From assembly GCA_947504705.1 (NCBI GenBank), contig CANNIA010000005.1:88525-152524 (forward strand): a stretch of DNA of 64,000 bases, given 5' to 3'. Both the position numbers and the translations under genes were made by a program. This document shows, piece after piece, positions 36,349-46,230 of this stretch. How positions within the stretch are numbered: position 1 is the stretch's first letter; each line of letters starts with the position of its first letter. The notes beneath the pieces were generated by a model. That model searched no databases, was not told the origin of the DNA, and saw only the letters and a program-made list of their open reading frames with translations. This stretch comes from Paracoccaceae bacterium (GTDB taxonomy: Bacteria; Pseudomonadota; Alphaproteobacteria; Rhodobacterales; Rhodobacteraceae).

Positions 36349-37238
36349 CCAAGGAAAATACGATCAACGACAGCTCGGCCCCGCTGATCGAGCATCTGAC
36401 TGAATTGCGCAACCGCATCCTTTATTCGGTTGCTGCGTTTACAGTGGCCTTTCTGTTCGCCTGGATCTTTTGGAAGCCCGTTTTCGAGTTGCTGAAGGCC
36501 CCATTGTGCAACACCTTGCTTGCGCGGGGTCAGGAATGCCAGTTGGTGCTGATCAAGATGCAAGAGGGCTTCTTCGTCTCGATGAAGATCGGCCTTTGGG
36601 GCGGTTTTGGTCTGGCTTTTCCGATCATCGCCTATCAGTTGTGGCGGTTCGTGGCGCCGGGGCTTTACCGCAGTGAGAAGGCTGCGTTTCTGCCGTTCCT
36701 GATCGCCTCGCCGGTGATGTTCGTTCTGGGCGGTGCGGTGGCCTATTTCCTGATCCTGCCCTGGGCCTTCCAGTTCTTCCTGTCGTTTCAGGACAGTTTC
36801 GCGCCGACCGTCGAGGCAGGTGCCACAGCGGCCCCCGGTGCAGCGACTCCGGCTGCGGCGGTGCCTTCCGGCATCGTCTTCAATGGCTCGATGGAAAGCT
36901 ATCTGTCGCTGACGATGAGCTTTGTCATGGCCTTCGGCATCTGCTTTCAGTTGCCCGTCCTTCTGGCGCTGATGGGGCGGGCAGGGTTGGCCTCGTCGCG
37001 GGGTCTGAAGGCGATGCGGAAATATGCGGTGGTCGGCATTCTGGCCGTGGCCGCCATGGTGACGCCGCCGGATGTGATGAGCCAGCTGATCCTGTTTGCG
37101 GTGATCTATCCGCTCTATGAGGTTTCGATCCTGCTTGTCGGCCGGTTTGAACGCCAGCGCGAAGCGCAGATGCGCGCCGATGGCACCTGGGTCGACATCG
37201 ACGACGATGACGAGGTCGAAGCGGACGGCAAGGCATGA
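36345..37238 (+). CDS. tatC: Sec-independent protein translocase TatC
   Basis: The 297-aa TatC is the six-helix receptor for twin-arginine signals. Key blocks are [17 protein letters not shown] near the N-terminus (with the essential Glu), FLWIF-like helix 1, and [26 protein letters not shown] low-complexity Ala/Pro stretch ([14 protein letters not shown]) sits in the periplasmic loop near 160. It overlaps the DUF815 ATPase start (ATGA). Confidence 0.96.
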   Translation: MTKENTINDSSAPLIEHLTELRNRILYSVAAFTVAFLFAWIFWKPVFELLKAPLCNTLLARGQECQLVLIKMQEGFFVSMKIGLWGGFGLAFPIIAYQLWRFVAPGLYRSEKAAFLPFLIASPVMFVLGGAVAYFLILPWAFQFFLSFQDSFAPTVEAGATAAPGAATPAAAVPSGIVFNGSMESYLSLTMSFVMAFGICFQLPVLLALMGRAGLASSRGLKAMRKYAVVGILAVAAMVTPPDVMSQLILFAVIYPLYEVSILLVGRFERQREAQMRADGTWVDIDDDDEVEADGKA

Positions 37239-38077
37239 CCGACCAGTTGGAGCGTATTGCTGCGGCGCTGGAGCGGTTGGCCCCGGCACCGATGCCCGCC
37301 CCGGACTTTGCGGCAGCTGAGGCGTTTGCCTGGCACATAGGGCCGGACCGGCTGGACCCGGTGACGCGGGTATCCCGCGTTGACATCGGGCTTTTGATCG
37401 GCGTGGACCGGTCGCGCGATACGCTTCTGGAAAACACCCGGCATTTCGCGGCGGGGCTGCCTGCGAACAACGCGCTGCTTTGGGGCGCGCGGGGGATGGG
37501 CAAGTCGAGCCTTGTAAAGGCGGTTCATGCGGCGGTCCGGGCCGAGGGGCATGACCTGAAGATCGTGGAGCTTAGCCGCGAAGATCTGCCCTCGGTCCAG
37601 CGTTTACTGGGGCACCTGCGGGCGGCGGCGCATCGGTTCCTTTTGTTCTGCGATGACCTGTCGTTCAGCCATGACGACCAGCACTACAAATCACTGAAGG
37701 CGGTGCTGGATGGGGGCATCGAGGGGCGGCCGGAGAATGTGCTCCTCTATGCGACCTCCAATCGTCGCCACCTGATGCCGCGCGAGATGATCGAGAATGA
37801 GCGGTCAACCGCGATCACGCCGGGTGAGGCGGTAGAGGAGAAGGTCTCGCTTTCCGATCGGTTCGGGCTGTGGCTGGGGTTCCATCCCTGCACGCAGGAT
37901 GAATACTTCGAGATGATCGGCGGCTATTGCGCTGCACATGGTGTGAAAGTGCCGGAAGACCGGCTTCACGCCGAGGCGGTGGAATGGCAGGCGACACGGG
38001 GCGGCCGGTCCGGGCGGGTGGCTTGGCAGTTCTTTTGTGACCTTGCAGCGCGCGAAGGCGTGCGTATCCGCGCCTGA
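37235..38077 (+). CDS. DUF815-family AAA ATPase
   Basis: A 280-aa P-loop ATPase of the DUF815 family: Walker [10 protein letters not shown] at about 84-92, Walker B-like LLFCDDLSF, the sensor segment [15 protein letters not shown] and a C-terminal lid ([13 protein letters not shown]). It is coupled to tatC (ATGA). Genes of this family commonly follow tatC in Rhodobacteraceae, as I recall, but their role is unknown. No membrane segment or signal. A Tat-related chaperone-like function is speculation. Confidence 0.86.
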   Translation: MTDQLERIAAALERLAPAPMPAPDFAAAEAFAWHIGPDRLDPVTRVSRVDIGLLIGVDRSRDTLLENTRHFAAGLPANNALLWGARGMGKSSLVKAVHAAVRAEGHDLKIVELSREDLPSVQRLLGHLRAAAHRFLLFCDDLSFSHDDQHYKSLKAVLDGGIEGRPENVLLYATSNRRHLMPREMIENERSTAITPGEAVEEKVSLSDRFGLWLGFHPCTQDEYFEMIGGYCAAHGVKVPEDRLHAEAVEWQATRGGRSGRVAWQFFCDLAAREGVRIRA

Positions 38078-38129
38078 TCCGCGATCCGAGCTTGCAGGGA
38101 ACCGAGACTCGCCTTACGCGATAGGGATC

Positions 38130-39404
38130 ATGGTCACAGAAATCCTTGTCATTCTTGCCCTGATCATCCTGAACGGCGTGCTGTCCATGTCCGAGCTGGC
38201 GATTGTCAGCGCGCGGCCTGCCCGTCTGAAACCTCTGGAGGCGAAAAGTCGGGGGGCGCGGCTGGCGCTGCGGCTGGGCGAACATCCGGGGCGGTTCCTG
38301 TCTACAGTGCAGATCGGGATCACGGCGGTCGGGGTTCTGTCAGGTGCCCTGTCGGGCGCGACATTGGGTCGGAGATTGCAAGAATTTCTGGTGGCCGAGG
38401 GGGTTCCGGCCGACTGGGCCGCAACGCTGGGGGTCGGAGGTGTGGTCCTGGGGATCACCTATTTCAGTCTGGTCATCGGCGAGCTGGTGCCCAAGCAGAT
38501 CGCGCTGCGGAACCCTGAGAAGATTGCCATTCGCATGGCCCCGGCGATGGTCGTGCTGTCGGTGGTTGCAGCACCTCTGGTCTGGCTTCTGGAACGGTCG
38601 GGGAAGCTTTTGCTGTGGGTGCTTGGTCAGCGCGGGGCATCCGACAATCGGGTGACAGAGGAAGAGGTGCATGTGCTGCTGGCTGAAGCGCATGAAGGCG
38701 GGGTGCTTGAGACGGAAGAGCGCGAGATGATCTCGGGCGTCATGCGGTTAAGCGACCGGACGGCGCGGGCGCTGATGACCCCACGGCACGAGGTCGAGAT
38801 GCTGCCCTTGGATGCGACCGGTGCCGAAGCGGTGGCGGCGATCCGCAAGGTGGCACGACCAAGAATGCCGGTCGTGGATGCCGAGGGCGAGGTTCTGGGG
38901 ATCGTCCTGCTAACCGACGCATTCCAGGCCGTGTCGCGGCGCGAGACGTTGGAGTTGAAGGCGCTGGTCCGGCAGGTGCCGGTGGTTTCTGATCAGGCCG
39001 AAGCGCTTGACGTGCTGGAGATCCTGCACAAGTCGGAACACCATCTGGCGCTGGTCTATGATGAATACGGCCACTTCGAGGGCATCATCACCACCGGCGA
39101 TGTGCTGGAGGCGATCATCGGCGCGGTGGCGGCGAGTGACGAAGATGAACCGGCAATCGTGACGCGCGAAGATGGTAGCAAGCTGGTCGCAGGCTGGATG
39201 CCGGTCGATGAATTCTGCGACATGCTTGGCCTGCCGCGCGAGATGGCGGGGGAATATGACACGGTGGCGGGGCTTTTCCTGCACCAGATCGGCCATTTGC
39301 CCGAACTGGGGGCCGTCTTTTCGGCAGAGGGTTTCCGCTTCGAGGTGATTGACCTTGATGGGCGGCGGATCGACAAGGTGCTGGTGTCGCAGCTGCCGGA
39401 GTGA
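38130..39404 (+). CDS. CNNM/CBS-domain membrane protein (CorC/hemolysin-type)
   Basis: A 424-aa protein: N-terminal CNNM domain with about four membrane helices (VTEILVILALIILNG...MSELAIVSARPARL; VIGELVPKQIALRNPE), two CBS domains (about 215-330: MTPRHEVEMLPL, IRKVARPRMPVVDAEG; IITTGDVLEAIIG) and a C-terminal CorC_HlyC transporter-associated domain. Such proteins are linked to Mg/Co efflux; old hemolysin labels are misleading. Starts at ATG 38130. Convergent with nlpD. Confidence 0.9.
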   Translation: MVTEILVILALIILNGVLSMSELAIVSARPARLKPLEAKSRGARLALRLGEHPGRFLSTVQIGITAVGVLSGALSGATLGRRLQEFLVAEGVPADWAATLGVGGVVLGITYFSLVIGELVPKQIALRNPEKIAIRMAPAMVVLSVVAAPLVWLLERSGKLLLWVLGQRGASDNRVTEEEVHVLLAEAHEGGVLETEEREMISGVMRLSDRTARALMTPRHEVEMLPLDATGAEAVAAIRKVARPRMPVVDAEGEVLGIVLLTDAFQAVSRRETLELKALVRQVPVVSDQAEALDVLEILHKSEHHLALVYDEYGHFEGIITTGDVLEAIIGAVAASDEDEPAIVTREDGSKLVAGWMPVDEFCDMLGLPREMAGEYDTVAGLFLHQIGHLPELGAVFSAEGFRFEVIDLDGRRIDKVLVSQLPE

Positions 39405-39407
39405 AGG

Positions 39408-39449
39408 CGATTTCCGCCGGAAATCGTGACAGAATTCGTGCGAATTCTG
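39408..39449. terminator. Tandem palindromes between convergent genes
   Basis: Two hairpins sit back to back: CGATTTCCG/CGGAAATCG (39408-39426) and CAGAATTCG-TG-CGAATTCTG (39430-39449). Both are perfect over 9 bp. They separate the CBS-domain gene and nlpD, so a bidirectional terminator is likely. The second one contains EcoRI-like symmetric cores and could also be a dispersed palindrome. Confidence 0.65.
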
Positions 39450-39457
39450 CCCTTTCG

Positions 39458-40615
39458 CTACTGCAGATAGGTCATCGGATCGAAGCTTTCCTTCGAGGTA
39501 TTGCGCACCTCAAAGTGCAGGAAGGCCGGATCGCCCGCCGCCACTTTGCCGATGGCCTGGCCGCGCGTCACCTTTGCGCCTTTGGCAACCGAGACATCGC
39601 TGACACCGACATAGACCGTCAACAGATTGTCGGCATGGCGCAGGATTACGATGCCCTTGCCGTTTGTGTCTGCCGAAATGACGGTGACGGTGCCTGCATC
39701 GGCAGCCTTCACGGCACTTCCTGCAGCGGCGGCGATGTCGATCCCCTGGTTCGACGCCTTGTCATAGCCACGGATGACATTTCCTTCGACCGGCATGGCG
39801 AATTTCGCTGCCGAAGCGGCGGAGGCTTCGGATCCCAGATCGGGCGATGGCGGGGTTTCCTTGGGTTTGGTGCCAGCGACGGTAGGATCTTCATCCGGCA
39901 GGGGTTCGGATGCCGAGGGCGGCTCGGGCGTGGGGGAGCCTGCTCCTGGCGGGGTTGGCACGGGTTCAAGCTCGGGGGCCGGGCCAGTTACAATCGGGAT
40001 GATCAGAGTCTGGCCTTCGCGCACGCCCATGTCGGGGCCAAGCTGGTTCCAATCGGCAAGCGCTTTGGCCGAGACGTTATAGGCGCGGGAAATGGTGAAG
40101 GCCGTCTCGCCCCGTTCGACCCGGTGGGTCAGGGGCTGGCCCGCTATGGGCTGTGAGGCGGCGGGGGAGGTCGAGGACCCGGCATTGTCCAGAGCCGTTG
40201 TCGCGATCGCCGAAATGTCGATCGGGCCGCCGCTAGCACCACCGATGGCGGCAGGCTGCGGGACGGCCGAGACGCGGGATGGCAGCAAAAGAAGCTCACC
40301 CTGGCGCAGGGGGTCATTGGCGTGCAAGGCGTTGGTGCGCGCGACATCTTCGGGGTTCAGACCTAGCCGACCAGCAAGCGATGCCACAGTGTCGCCGCGC
40401 CGGGCCTGAGCGAGCTGGTAGTCGGGATAAGACAGGATGCCGTTTGCATCCGGCGTTGGGGCCGCTGCCGTGGCCTGACGTGCAGCGTCGGCGGTTGCCC
40501 CACCATTCTGTCGCAGATCCCAGTCGAGGTTGCCGCCGCCCATGCAGGCCGAAAGTGCCAGCGCACTGGCCCCAAGTGTCAAAGTCAGCCGCAACTTGCC
40601 GTAGGTCTTCCGCAT
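39458..40615 (-). CDS. nlpD: LysM/M23-fold lipoprotein, NlpD-like
   Basis: A 385-aa lipoprotein (lipobox LSAC, Cys about 24) with two LysM domains (about 70-120: RRGDTVASLAGRLGLNPED; about 175-225: RVERGETAFTISRAYNVSAK) and a C-terminal M23 fold. The zinc site is broken: NQGID replaces HxGxD, YVGV replaces YAHL, and FLHFEVR keeps one of two His. This matches degenerate LytM activators such as NlpD and EnvC, which switch on amidases rather than cut peptidoglycan. It is downstream of surE and pcm, a conserved order. Confidence 0.9.
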   Translation of the reverse strand: MRKTYGKLRLTLTLGASALALSACMGGGNLDWDLRQNGGATADAARQATAAAPTPDANGILSYPDYQLAQARRGDTVASLAGRLGLNPEDVARTNALHANDPLRQGELLLLPSRVSAVPQPAAIGGASGGPIDISAIATTALDNAGSSTSPAASQPIAGQPLTHRVERGETAFTISRAYNVSAKALADWNQLGPDMGVREGQTLIIPIVTGPAPELEPVPTPPGAGSPTPEPPSASEPLPDEDPTVAGTKPKETPPSPDLGSEASAASAAKFAMPVEGNVIRGYDKASNQGIDIAAAAGSAVKAADAGTVTVISADTNGKGIVILRHADNLLTVYVGVSDVSVAKGAKVTRGQAIGKVAAGDPAFLHFEVRNTSKESFDPMTYLQ

Positions 40616-40696
40616 GGCCATCCGCCCCGTCATTTTCTCGCCGGAAAGCCGCATTGATTGAGCCCCGGTCTTTGAACCCAGTTCTGGTCAAGTATC

Positions 40697-41383
40697 CTAC
40701 TCGGAGCCGAGCCCCTCGACCAGTGGGACAAAGCGTACCGGGCGAAGTTCCTCGTAATCAAAGCCGCGCTCGGTCCGGGTCACCTTGATCAGGCTTTGCA
40801 CTGTGTCTGACTGGCCTACTGGAAGGACCATGATCCCGCCCAGCTTCAGCTGGTCAAGCAGCGGGCCGGGGGGGTCTTCGGCGGCAGCGGTCACGATGAT
40901 GCGGTCAAAGGGGGCTTGATCCGGCAAGCCGAAGGATCCGTCGGCGGCGATGGTCGTGATATTGGCAAGGTCAAGCTGGCGGAACACTTCGCCGGCCTCG
41001 CGCACAAGGCGGCGGTAGCGGTCGACGGTATAGACCCTGCGGGCAAGTTGCGAGAGGATAGCCGCCTGATAGCCCGAGCCGGTGCCGATTTCGAGCACGG
41101 TATCGCGGGGGTTCACCGCCAAGGCCTGGGTCATCAGGCCCACGACCGAAGGTTGGCTGATCGTCTGGCCACAGGCGATGGGAAGGGGCATGTCCTCATA
41201 AGCACGGTCGGCAAAGATGCCGCGCACGAAATGACCGCGATCAATCATTTCCATCGCGGTCAGAACCCGGCTGTCCGTCACGCCGCGAGAGCGCAGGGCA
41301 AACAGAAAGCGCATCTTGCGTTCGGCAAGCTCGTGGGAGGAACCGGGGTCGGTCAGGGGCTGGTCCTCCGGCGGTCTGGTCAT
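40697..41383 (-). CDS. pcm: Protein-L-isoaspartate O-methyltransferase
   Basis: A 228-aa SAM-dependent repair enzyme for isoaspartate. The SAM-binding region [33 protein letters not shown] (active-site loop) and GGIMVLPVG are all family hallmarks. It overlaps surE by 4 nt (ATGA) and is followed by nlpD. Normal length. Confidence 0.95.
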   Translation of the reverse strand: MTRPPEDQPLTDPGSSHELAERKMRFLFALRSRGVTDSRVLTAMEMIDRGHFVRGIFADRAYEDMPLPIACGQTISQPSVVGLMTQALAVNPRDTVLEIGTGSGYQAAILSQLARRVYTVDRYRRLVREAGEVFRQLDLANITTIAADGSFGLPDQAPFDRIIVTAAAEDPPGPLLDQLKLGGIMVLPVGQSDTVQSLIKVTRTERGFDYEELRPVRFVPLVEGLGSE

Positions 41384-42165
41384 GCCAGCCTGATTTCCAG
41401 GTCGGCCAGAAGGTCATGCGCCGTCAGATCGGCGCGCATGGGCGTAACCGAGATGAAACCCTCAAGGTTCACGGCGGCATCCGAGCCGGGCAGGGTGGGC
41501 GTCTGCTGCGGACCGCCCTTGATCCACAGAAACTTGCGGCCCGAGGGGGACTGGTGCGGCTCGACCGAGAAAGCGGTATCGCGCCGGAAGCCTTGGGCGG
41601 CGACTTTCATCCCGCGCGTCGTGGCGGCGGGAAGCGGCGGGAAGTTCACGTTGTAAAAGACCCTATAGTCGTCGTTCGTCCAGAGCCCCTTGTCCAAGAG
41701 CGCCCGAACCACCGCAGCCCCGTGGACCCGCGCGGTTTCGAAGGGGTCGGCAAGGCGGGCGTTTTCCGGCCCGAAGAACTGCGAAAGGGCAATTGCGGGC
41801 ACGCCTTGCAGGGCAGCCTCCATCGCGCCGCCGATGGTGCCAGAGTAAAGCACGTTCTCGGCCGCGTTATTGCCCCGGTTCACGCCGGAAAGCACCAGAT
41901 CGGGCTTTGCCCCATCAAGGACATCGTAGATCGCCGCCAGCACGCAATCGGCGGGGCTTCCCTCGGCGGCAAAGCGGCGGGGGCCAAGTTCGGCGATCAT
42001 CATCGGATGGGTATAGCTGATGCAGTGGCCGACACCGGATTGTTCGAAGGCGGGGGCCACGGTCCACACCTCGCCGCCCGGCCCGGCGATTTCGGTGGCG
42101 ATCTCGGTCAGAACCTCAAGCCCCGGCGCGTTGATGCCATCGTCATTGGTGATCAGGATGCGCAT
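41380..42165 (-). CDS. surE: 5'/3'-nucleotidase SurE
   Basis: The 261-aa SurE is a metal-dependent nucleotidase. N-terminal motif [12 protein letters not shown], then [35 protein letters not shown] and NVNFPPLP. Normal length. It is first in the minus-strand surE-pcm-nlpD unit and is divergent from the ABC importer at 42.3 kb. Confidence 0.95.
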   Translation of the reverse strand: MRILITNDDGINAPGLEVLTEIATEIAGPGGEVWTVAPAFEQSGVGHCISYTHPMMIAELGPRRFAAEGSPADCVLAAIYDVLDGAKPDLVLSGVNRGNNAAENVLYSGTIGGAMEAALQGVPAIALSQFFGPENARLADPFETARVHGAAVVRALLDKGLWTNDDYRVFYNVNFPPLPAATTRGMKVAAQGFRRDTAFSVEPHQSPSGRKFLWIKGGPQQTPTLPGSDAAVNLEGFISVTPMRADLTAHDLLADLEIRLA

Positions 42166-42298
42166 TCCGGGCCTCGCTTGCTGATACCTGATTAGACGAG
42201 AGGCCCTTGCCCTTCAAGGCTGGATGCCCGCCGAAGTCCCAAGTAAAGACTTGCGCTCAATGTTTTTGCACGCTTGTATACCCGAAACGGGGGAGCAC

Positions 42299-43072
42299 AT
42301 GGCCGACGACGCAGCCACTAGACCAGAGACCATCAAGGTCGAGGATCTGCACAAGAGCTTTGGGTCGCACCATGTTCTGAAAGGTGTCTCGCTTACCGCG
42401 CGCGAAGGCGATGTGGTTGCAATCATTGGCGGGTCTGGTTCGGGCAAGTCGACCATGCTGCGGTGCGTCAATTTTCTGGAAACACCGTCCTCGGGCCGTA
42501 TCGCCATCGGGGGCGAGGATGTGGTGATGAAGCCGGATGGCTCGCCAGCAGATCGAAAGCAGATCGAGCGGCTTCGGCAAAGTTTGGGAATGGTGTTCCA
42601 GAACTTCAACCTCTGGACCCACCGCACCGTGCTGGAGAACCTGATCGAAGTTCCAGTTCATGTGATGAAGACCCCAAAGGACGAGGCAATTGCGCGTGCC
42701 CGCAAGCTTTTGGCGCGGGTTGGCCTGGCCGAGAAGGAAGGGGCCTATCCCGCCTACTTGTCGGGCGGCCAGCAGCAGCGCGCGGCGATTGCGCGGGCCC
42801 TGTGCATGGAACCCCGGGCAATGCTGTTCGACGAGCCGACATCGGCGCTGGACCCTGAACTGGTGGGCGAAGTGCTGCAGGTGATCCGGGGCCTTGCCGA
42901 TGAAGGCCGCACGATGGTTCTGGTCACGCATGAGATGAAGTTTGCCCGTGAAGTGGCAAGCCATGTGATCTATCTGCACAATGGCCTGATCGAGGAAGAA
43001 GGCCCACCGGACGCGTTGTTCGGCGCGCCGAAGTCCGAACGACTGAAACAGTTTCTGAAATCCGTCGGCTGA
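42299..43072 (+). CDS. Polar amino acid ABC importer, ATP-binding protein (HisP/GlnQ type)
   Basis: A 257-aa ATPase of the PAAT family. Walker A GGSGSGKSTMLRCVNFLE, Q-loop GMVFQNFNLWTH, signature LSGGQQQRAAIARALCMEPRAM (split for length) and Walker B MLFDEPTSALDPE. The ATG at 42299 lies after a GGGGGAG site. It begins a five-gene importer unit. Promoter elements upstream are unclear, with TTGTATAC at 42274-42281 as a possible operator half. Confidence 0.92.
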   Translation: MADDAATRPETIKVEDLHKSFGSHHVLKGVSLTAREGDVVAIIGGSGSGKSTMLRCVNFLETPSSGRIAIGGEDVVMKPDGSPADRKQIERLRQSLGMVFQNFNLWTHRTVLENLIEVPVHVMKTPKDEAIARARKLLARVGLAEKEGAYPAYLSGGQQQRAAIARALCMEPRAMLFDEPTSALDPELVGEVLQVIRGLADEGRTMVLVTHEMKFAREVASHVIYLHNGLIEEEGPPDALFGAPKSERLKQFLKSVG

Positions 43073-43102
43073 AAAGACGGACCAACACCCAGGGAGAATA
43101 CC

Positions 43103-43864
43103 ATGAAATTCAAAGCCATAGTTGTGGCCGCGCTGCTTGCCAGCCCGGTTGCCGCGCAGGAAGTAAAGATCGGCGTCGCCGCTGAACCCTATCCGCCCTT
43201 CACCTCGCCCGACGCGAGCGGGAACTGGGTTGGCTGGGAAGTCGACTTCATGAATGCGGTTTGCGCGGAAGCCAAACTGACCTGCGTGATCACCCCCACC
43301 GCATGGGACGGGATCATCCCGGCTCTGACCTCGGGGCAGATCGACGTGATCATGTCCTCGATGTCGATCACCGAAGAGCGGAAGAAGTCCATCGACTTCT
43401 CGGACAAGTATTACAACACCCCGGCGATGATCATGGTTGCGGCCGACAGCGACATCACCCCTGACGAAGCTGGTCTGACCGGCAAGATCGTCGGTGTGCA
43501 GGTTTCGACCACGCATGAAGCCTATACCCAGGCGCATTTCGCTGGCGTCGCTGCGGAAATCAAGACCTACCAGACTCAGGACGAGGCCAACCAGGACCTT
43601 GCCGCCGGTCGGGTGGACGCGGTCATGGCTGACTCGATCGCGCTGCAGGCTTTCCTGGACAGCGATGCGGGCAAGGCGTGCTGCAAGTCGGCCGGCATGG
43701 CCGCCGATGACCCGGCGATCCTTGGTGCGGGGGTTGGCTTTGGTCTGCGCCAAGGTGATCCGCTGAAGGACACGCTGAACGCTGCGATCAAGACGATCCG
43801 CGAGAATGGCACTTATGATGCCATCAGCAAGCCCTACTTCGCGTTCGACATCTACGGCCAGTAG
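43103..43864 (+). CDS. Amino acid ABC importer, periplasmic binding protein 1
   Basis: A 253-aa binding protein with a Sec signal (MKFKAIVVAALLASPVAAQ). The SBP_bac_3 fold is evident: AAEPYPPFTSPDASGNWVGW, the ligand-specific MSSMSITEERKK and FSDKYYNTPAM. Two Cys (KACCKSAG) near 185. A near-identical paralogue follows. The ligand (Lys/Arg/His/Orn-like) is not determined. Confidence 0.93.
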   Translation: MKFKAIVVAALLASPVAAQEVKIGVAAEPYPPFTSPDASGNWVGWEVDFMNAVCAEAKLTCVITPTAWDGIIPALTSGQIDVIMSSMSITEERKKSIDFSDKYYNTPAMIMVAADSDITPDEAGLTGKIVGVQVSTTHEAYTQAHFAGVAAEIKTYQTQDEANQDLAAGRVDAVMADSIALQAFLDSDAGKACCKSAGMAADDPAILGAGVGFGLRQGDPLKDTLNAAIKTIRENGTYDAISKPYFAFDIYGQ

Positions 43865-43873
43865 GCCCGTTTT

Positions 43874-43903
43874 GCATGGGGGCGCGTCTCTGCGCCCCCA
43901 TGC
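43874..43903. promoter_or_regulatory. Intercistronic hairpin between the two binding-protein genes
   Basis: GCATGGGGGCGC and GCGCCCCCATGC pair perfectly over 12 bp around GTCTCT. No T-run follows, so it is more likely an mRNA-stabilising or attenuating hairpin that lets binding protein 1 be made in excess of downstream genes. Confidence 0.7.
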
Positions 43904-43933
43904 CCGCGACTTTCCCGCCTAGGAGCATGAGTG

Positions 43934-44707
43934 ATGAAGAAGATCGTCCTGTCCGCATTAGCCGTCATGGCTTTTGGCACGCTGGCTCAGGCTGAACCAT
44001 TGAAGATCGGCGTCGCCGCCGAACCCTATCCGCCCTTCACCGCACCCGATGCGAACGGGAACTGGGTTGGCTGGGAGGTCGACTTCATGATTGCGATCTG
44101 TGCGGAAGCCAAGCTTGAGTGCGTGATCACCCCTACGGCGTGGGACGGGATCATCCCGGCGCTGACTTCGGGGCAGATCGACGTGATCATGTCATCGATG
44201 TCGATTACCGCCGAACGCGAAAAGACGATCGACTTCTCGGACAAGTATTACGCGACGCCGATTTCGATGATTGCCAACAAAGGGGCAGTAGGGTCACCAG
44301 ATGTTGCTGGCCTGACCGGCAAGATCCTTGGCATCCAGGTTTCCACCTCGCAAGAGGCCTATGCCCAGAAGTATTTTGCCGACGCTGTGGCCGAAACCAA
44401 GACCTACCAGACCCAGGATGAAGTGAACCAGGACCTTGCCGCTGGCCGGATCGACGCCATGCTGATGGATGCCTTGCCGGGTGCCGATTTCCTGAAGTCC
44501 GAAGCCGGAATGGCCTGCTGCGAACTGGTCGGCTCGGTGGCGGATGATGTGGAAATCCTTGGCAACGGCACGGGTTTTGGCCTGCGCAAGGGCGACCCGC
44601 TGAAGGACACGCTGAACGCAGCCATCAAGGCGATCCGCGACAATGGCACCTATGATGCCATCACCAAGCAATATTTCGACTTTGACATCTACGGCGCGGT
44701 CAACTGA
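43934..44707 (+). CDS. Amino acid ABC importer, periplasmic binding protein 2
   Basis: A 257-aa paralogue of binding protein 1; the mature N-terminal third is nearly the same (AAEPYPPFTAPDANGNWVGW, SSMSITAEREKTIDFSDKYY). It has a signal peptide (MKKIVLSALAVMAFGTLAQA). AGGAG precedes the ATG at 43934 by 8 nt (GTG 43931 is possible). Divergence is higher around MADS/LMDALPGAD and the ACC loop, which line the second lobe, so ligand preference may differ. The stop overlaps the permease. Confidence 0.93.
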   Translation: MKKIVLSALAVMAFGTLAQAEPLKIGVAAEPYPPFTAPDANGNWVGWEVDFMIAICAEAKLECVITPTAWDGIIPALTSGQIDVIMSSMSITAEREKTIDFSDKYYATPISMIANKGAVGSPDVAGLTGKILGIQVSTSQEAYAQKYFADAVAETKTYQTQDEVNQDLAAGRIDAMLMDALPGADFLKSEAGMACCELVGSVADDVEILGNGTGFGLRKGDPLKDTLNAAIKAIRDNGTYDAITKQYFDFDIYGAVN

Positions 44708-45444
44708 TGATCTGCCCGCCCCCCGCCCAACTTTCCTCGCTCGAACTCTTGGGCTTTGGCGATTGCGGCTGGGGTGCCACGCTGCTTTGGGGTTTCGGCA
44801 ATTCGATCCTGATTGCCATCGGTGCCTATGCCCTGGGCTTCCTGATCGGGGTGACGGGGGCCTTCGGCAAGCTTTATGGCGGCCCGGTCGCGAAAGACCT
44901 GTGGTCGGTCTATACGACACTGGTTCGGGCTGTGCCCGAACTGGTTCTCATGCTGATCTTGTACTATGCCGTTCCAGCGGGTCTGAACCAGCTTTTGATT
45001 GCTTCCGGATATGAGCGGATCGATCTTCCGCAATTCATCACCGGGGTGGTGGTTCTGGCCTTCGTGCAAGGGGCCTATCAGACCGAGGTCCTGCGCGGGG
45101 CGATCCTAGCGGTGCCGCATGGTCAGATCGAGGCGGCGCGGGCGATGGGCATGGCCCCCGGGCAGGTGGCACGACGTGTCATTTTTCCGCAGATGACGGC
45201 GAACGCTGTCCCGGGTCTTGGCAATCTGTGGCTGAACGCGACCAAGGATACCGCGCTTCTGGCCGTGATCGGCTTTTCGGAACTGACCAAGGCGACCTAT
45301 CAGGCCTCGGCAACAACCAAGGCGTTCTTCACCTTCTATCCGGCAGCGATGGCGATGTACCTGCTGATTTCCCTGATTTCGATATTCGCCTTTGCGCGAA
45401 TCGAGAAATGGGCCCGCAAAGGTCAAAGGGACGTAAGGGGCTGA
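44707..45444 (+). CDS. Amino acid ABC importer permease 1 (HisQ type)
   Basis: A 245-aa inner-membrane permease with about five helices and the EAA loop (QIEAARAMGMAPGQVARRVIFPQ) contacting the ATPase. It begins in a TGATG overlap. The N-terminus contains CGWGATLLWGFGNSILIAIG. Partner of the next permease. Confidence 0.92.
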   Translation: MICPPPAQLSSLELLGFGDCGWGATLLWGFGNSILIAIGAYALGFLIGVTGAFGKLYGGPVAKDLWSVYTTLVRAVPELVLMLILYYAVPAGLNQLLIASGYERIDLPQFITGVVVLAFVQGAYQTEVLRGAILAVPHGQIEAARAMGMAPGQVARRVIFPQMTANAVPGLGNLWLNATKDTALLAVIGFSELTKATYQASATTKAFFTFYPAAMAMYLLISLISIFAFARIEKWARKGQRDVRG

Positions 45445-45448
45445 CACC

Positions 45449-46222
45449 ATGCAGAGTTTCCTGAAACCTCATCGTATCGTACTGATCGCCTTGGCACTGG
45501 CCGCCGTAGCTGCGGCCGTGGTTTGGGGCCGCTGGGAATGGCTGGGAGAGTCGAAGTATCAAATCCTGATCCTCAAGGGCATCTGGCTTTCGATCTGGCT
45601 GACGACCGTGACGATGGTGGTCGGCATGTGTCTGGCCATCCCGATCGGGCTCGCTCAGGCAGTGGGGCCTTGGTATTTGGCGCTGCCCGCGCGGATTTAT
45701 TGTACGATCATTCGGGGCACGCCGCTTCTGATGCAAATTTGGCTGCTGTACTATGGCCTTGGTTCGCTTTTCCCCGGAACTTGGGTGCAGAAAAGCGACC
45801 TTTGGCCGCTGCTGCGTCAGGCTTGGCCCTATGCGGTCGTCGCATTGTCCCTGTCAGTCGCGGGATATGAGGGTGAGGTCATGCGTGGCGCCTTCAGGGG
45901 GGTGCCGCACGGCCAGCTTGAGGCCGCCAAGGCGATGGGGATGCCACGCTTCACGCTGTTCCGCCGGATATGGCTACCGCAGGCCTTGAACCGCGTGCTG
46001 CCGACGATTGGTGGCGAGACGGTGCTGCAGTTGAAGTCAACGCCTCTGGTGTCGACCATCACAATCATGGAAATCTATGCCGTCGCGGGTCGCATCCGGC
46101 AGGACACGTTCATCGTCTATGAACCGCTGTTCCTGCTGGCGATCATCTACATGGCGATTGCGGGGCTGATTGTGTTCATGTTCCGCTGGCTGGAAAGCCG
46201 GACGCCGCAGCGGACCGCCTGA
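45449..46222 (+). CDS. Amino acid ABC importer permease 2 (HisM type)
   Basis: A 257-aa permease, 4 nt after its partner, with TM helices, IRGTPLLMQIWLLYYGLGSLF and the EAA motif QLEAAKAMGMPRFTLFRRIW. It closes the importer unit and is convergent with the TetR gene, 8 nt away. Confidence 0.92.
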   Translation: MQSFLKPHRIVLIALALAAVAAAVVWGRWEWLGESKYQILILKGIWLSIWLTTVTMVVGMCLAIPIGLAQAVGPWYLALPARIYCTIIRGTPLLMQIWLLYYGLGSLFPGTWVQKSDLWPLLRQAWPYAVVALSLSVAGYEGEVMRGAFRGVPHGQLEAAKAMGMPRFTLFRRIWLPQALNRVLPTIGGETVLQLKSTPLVSTITIMEIYAVAGRIRQDTFIVYEPLFLLAIIYMAIAGLIVFMFRWLESRTPQRTA

Positions 46223-46230
46223 CGGAAGCG

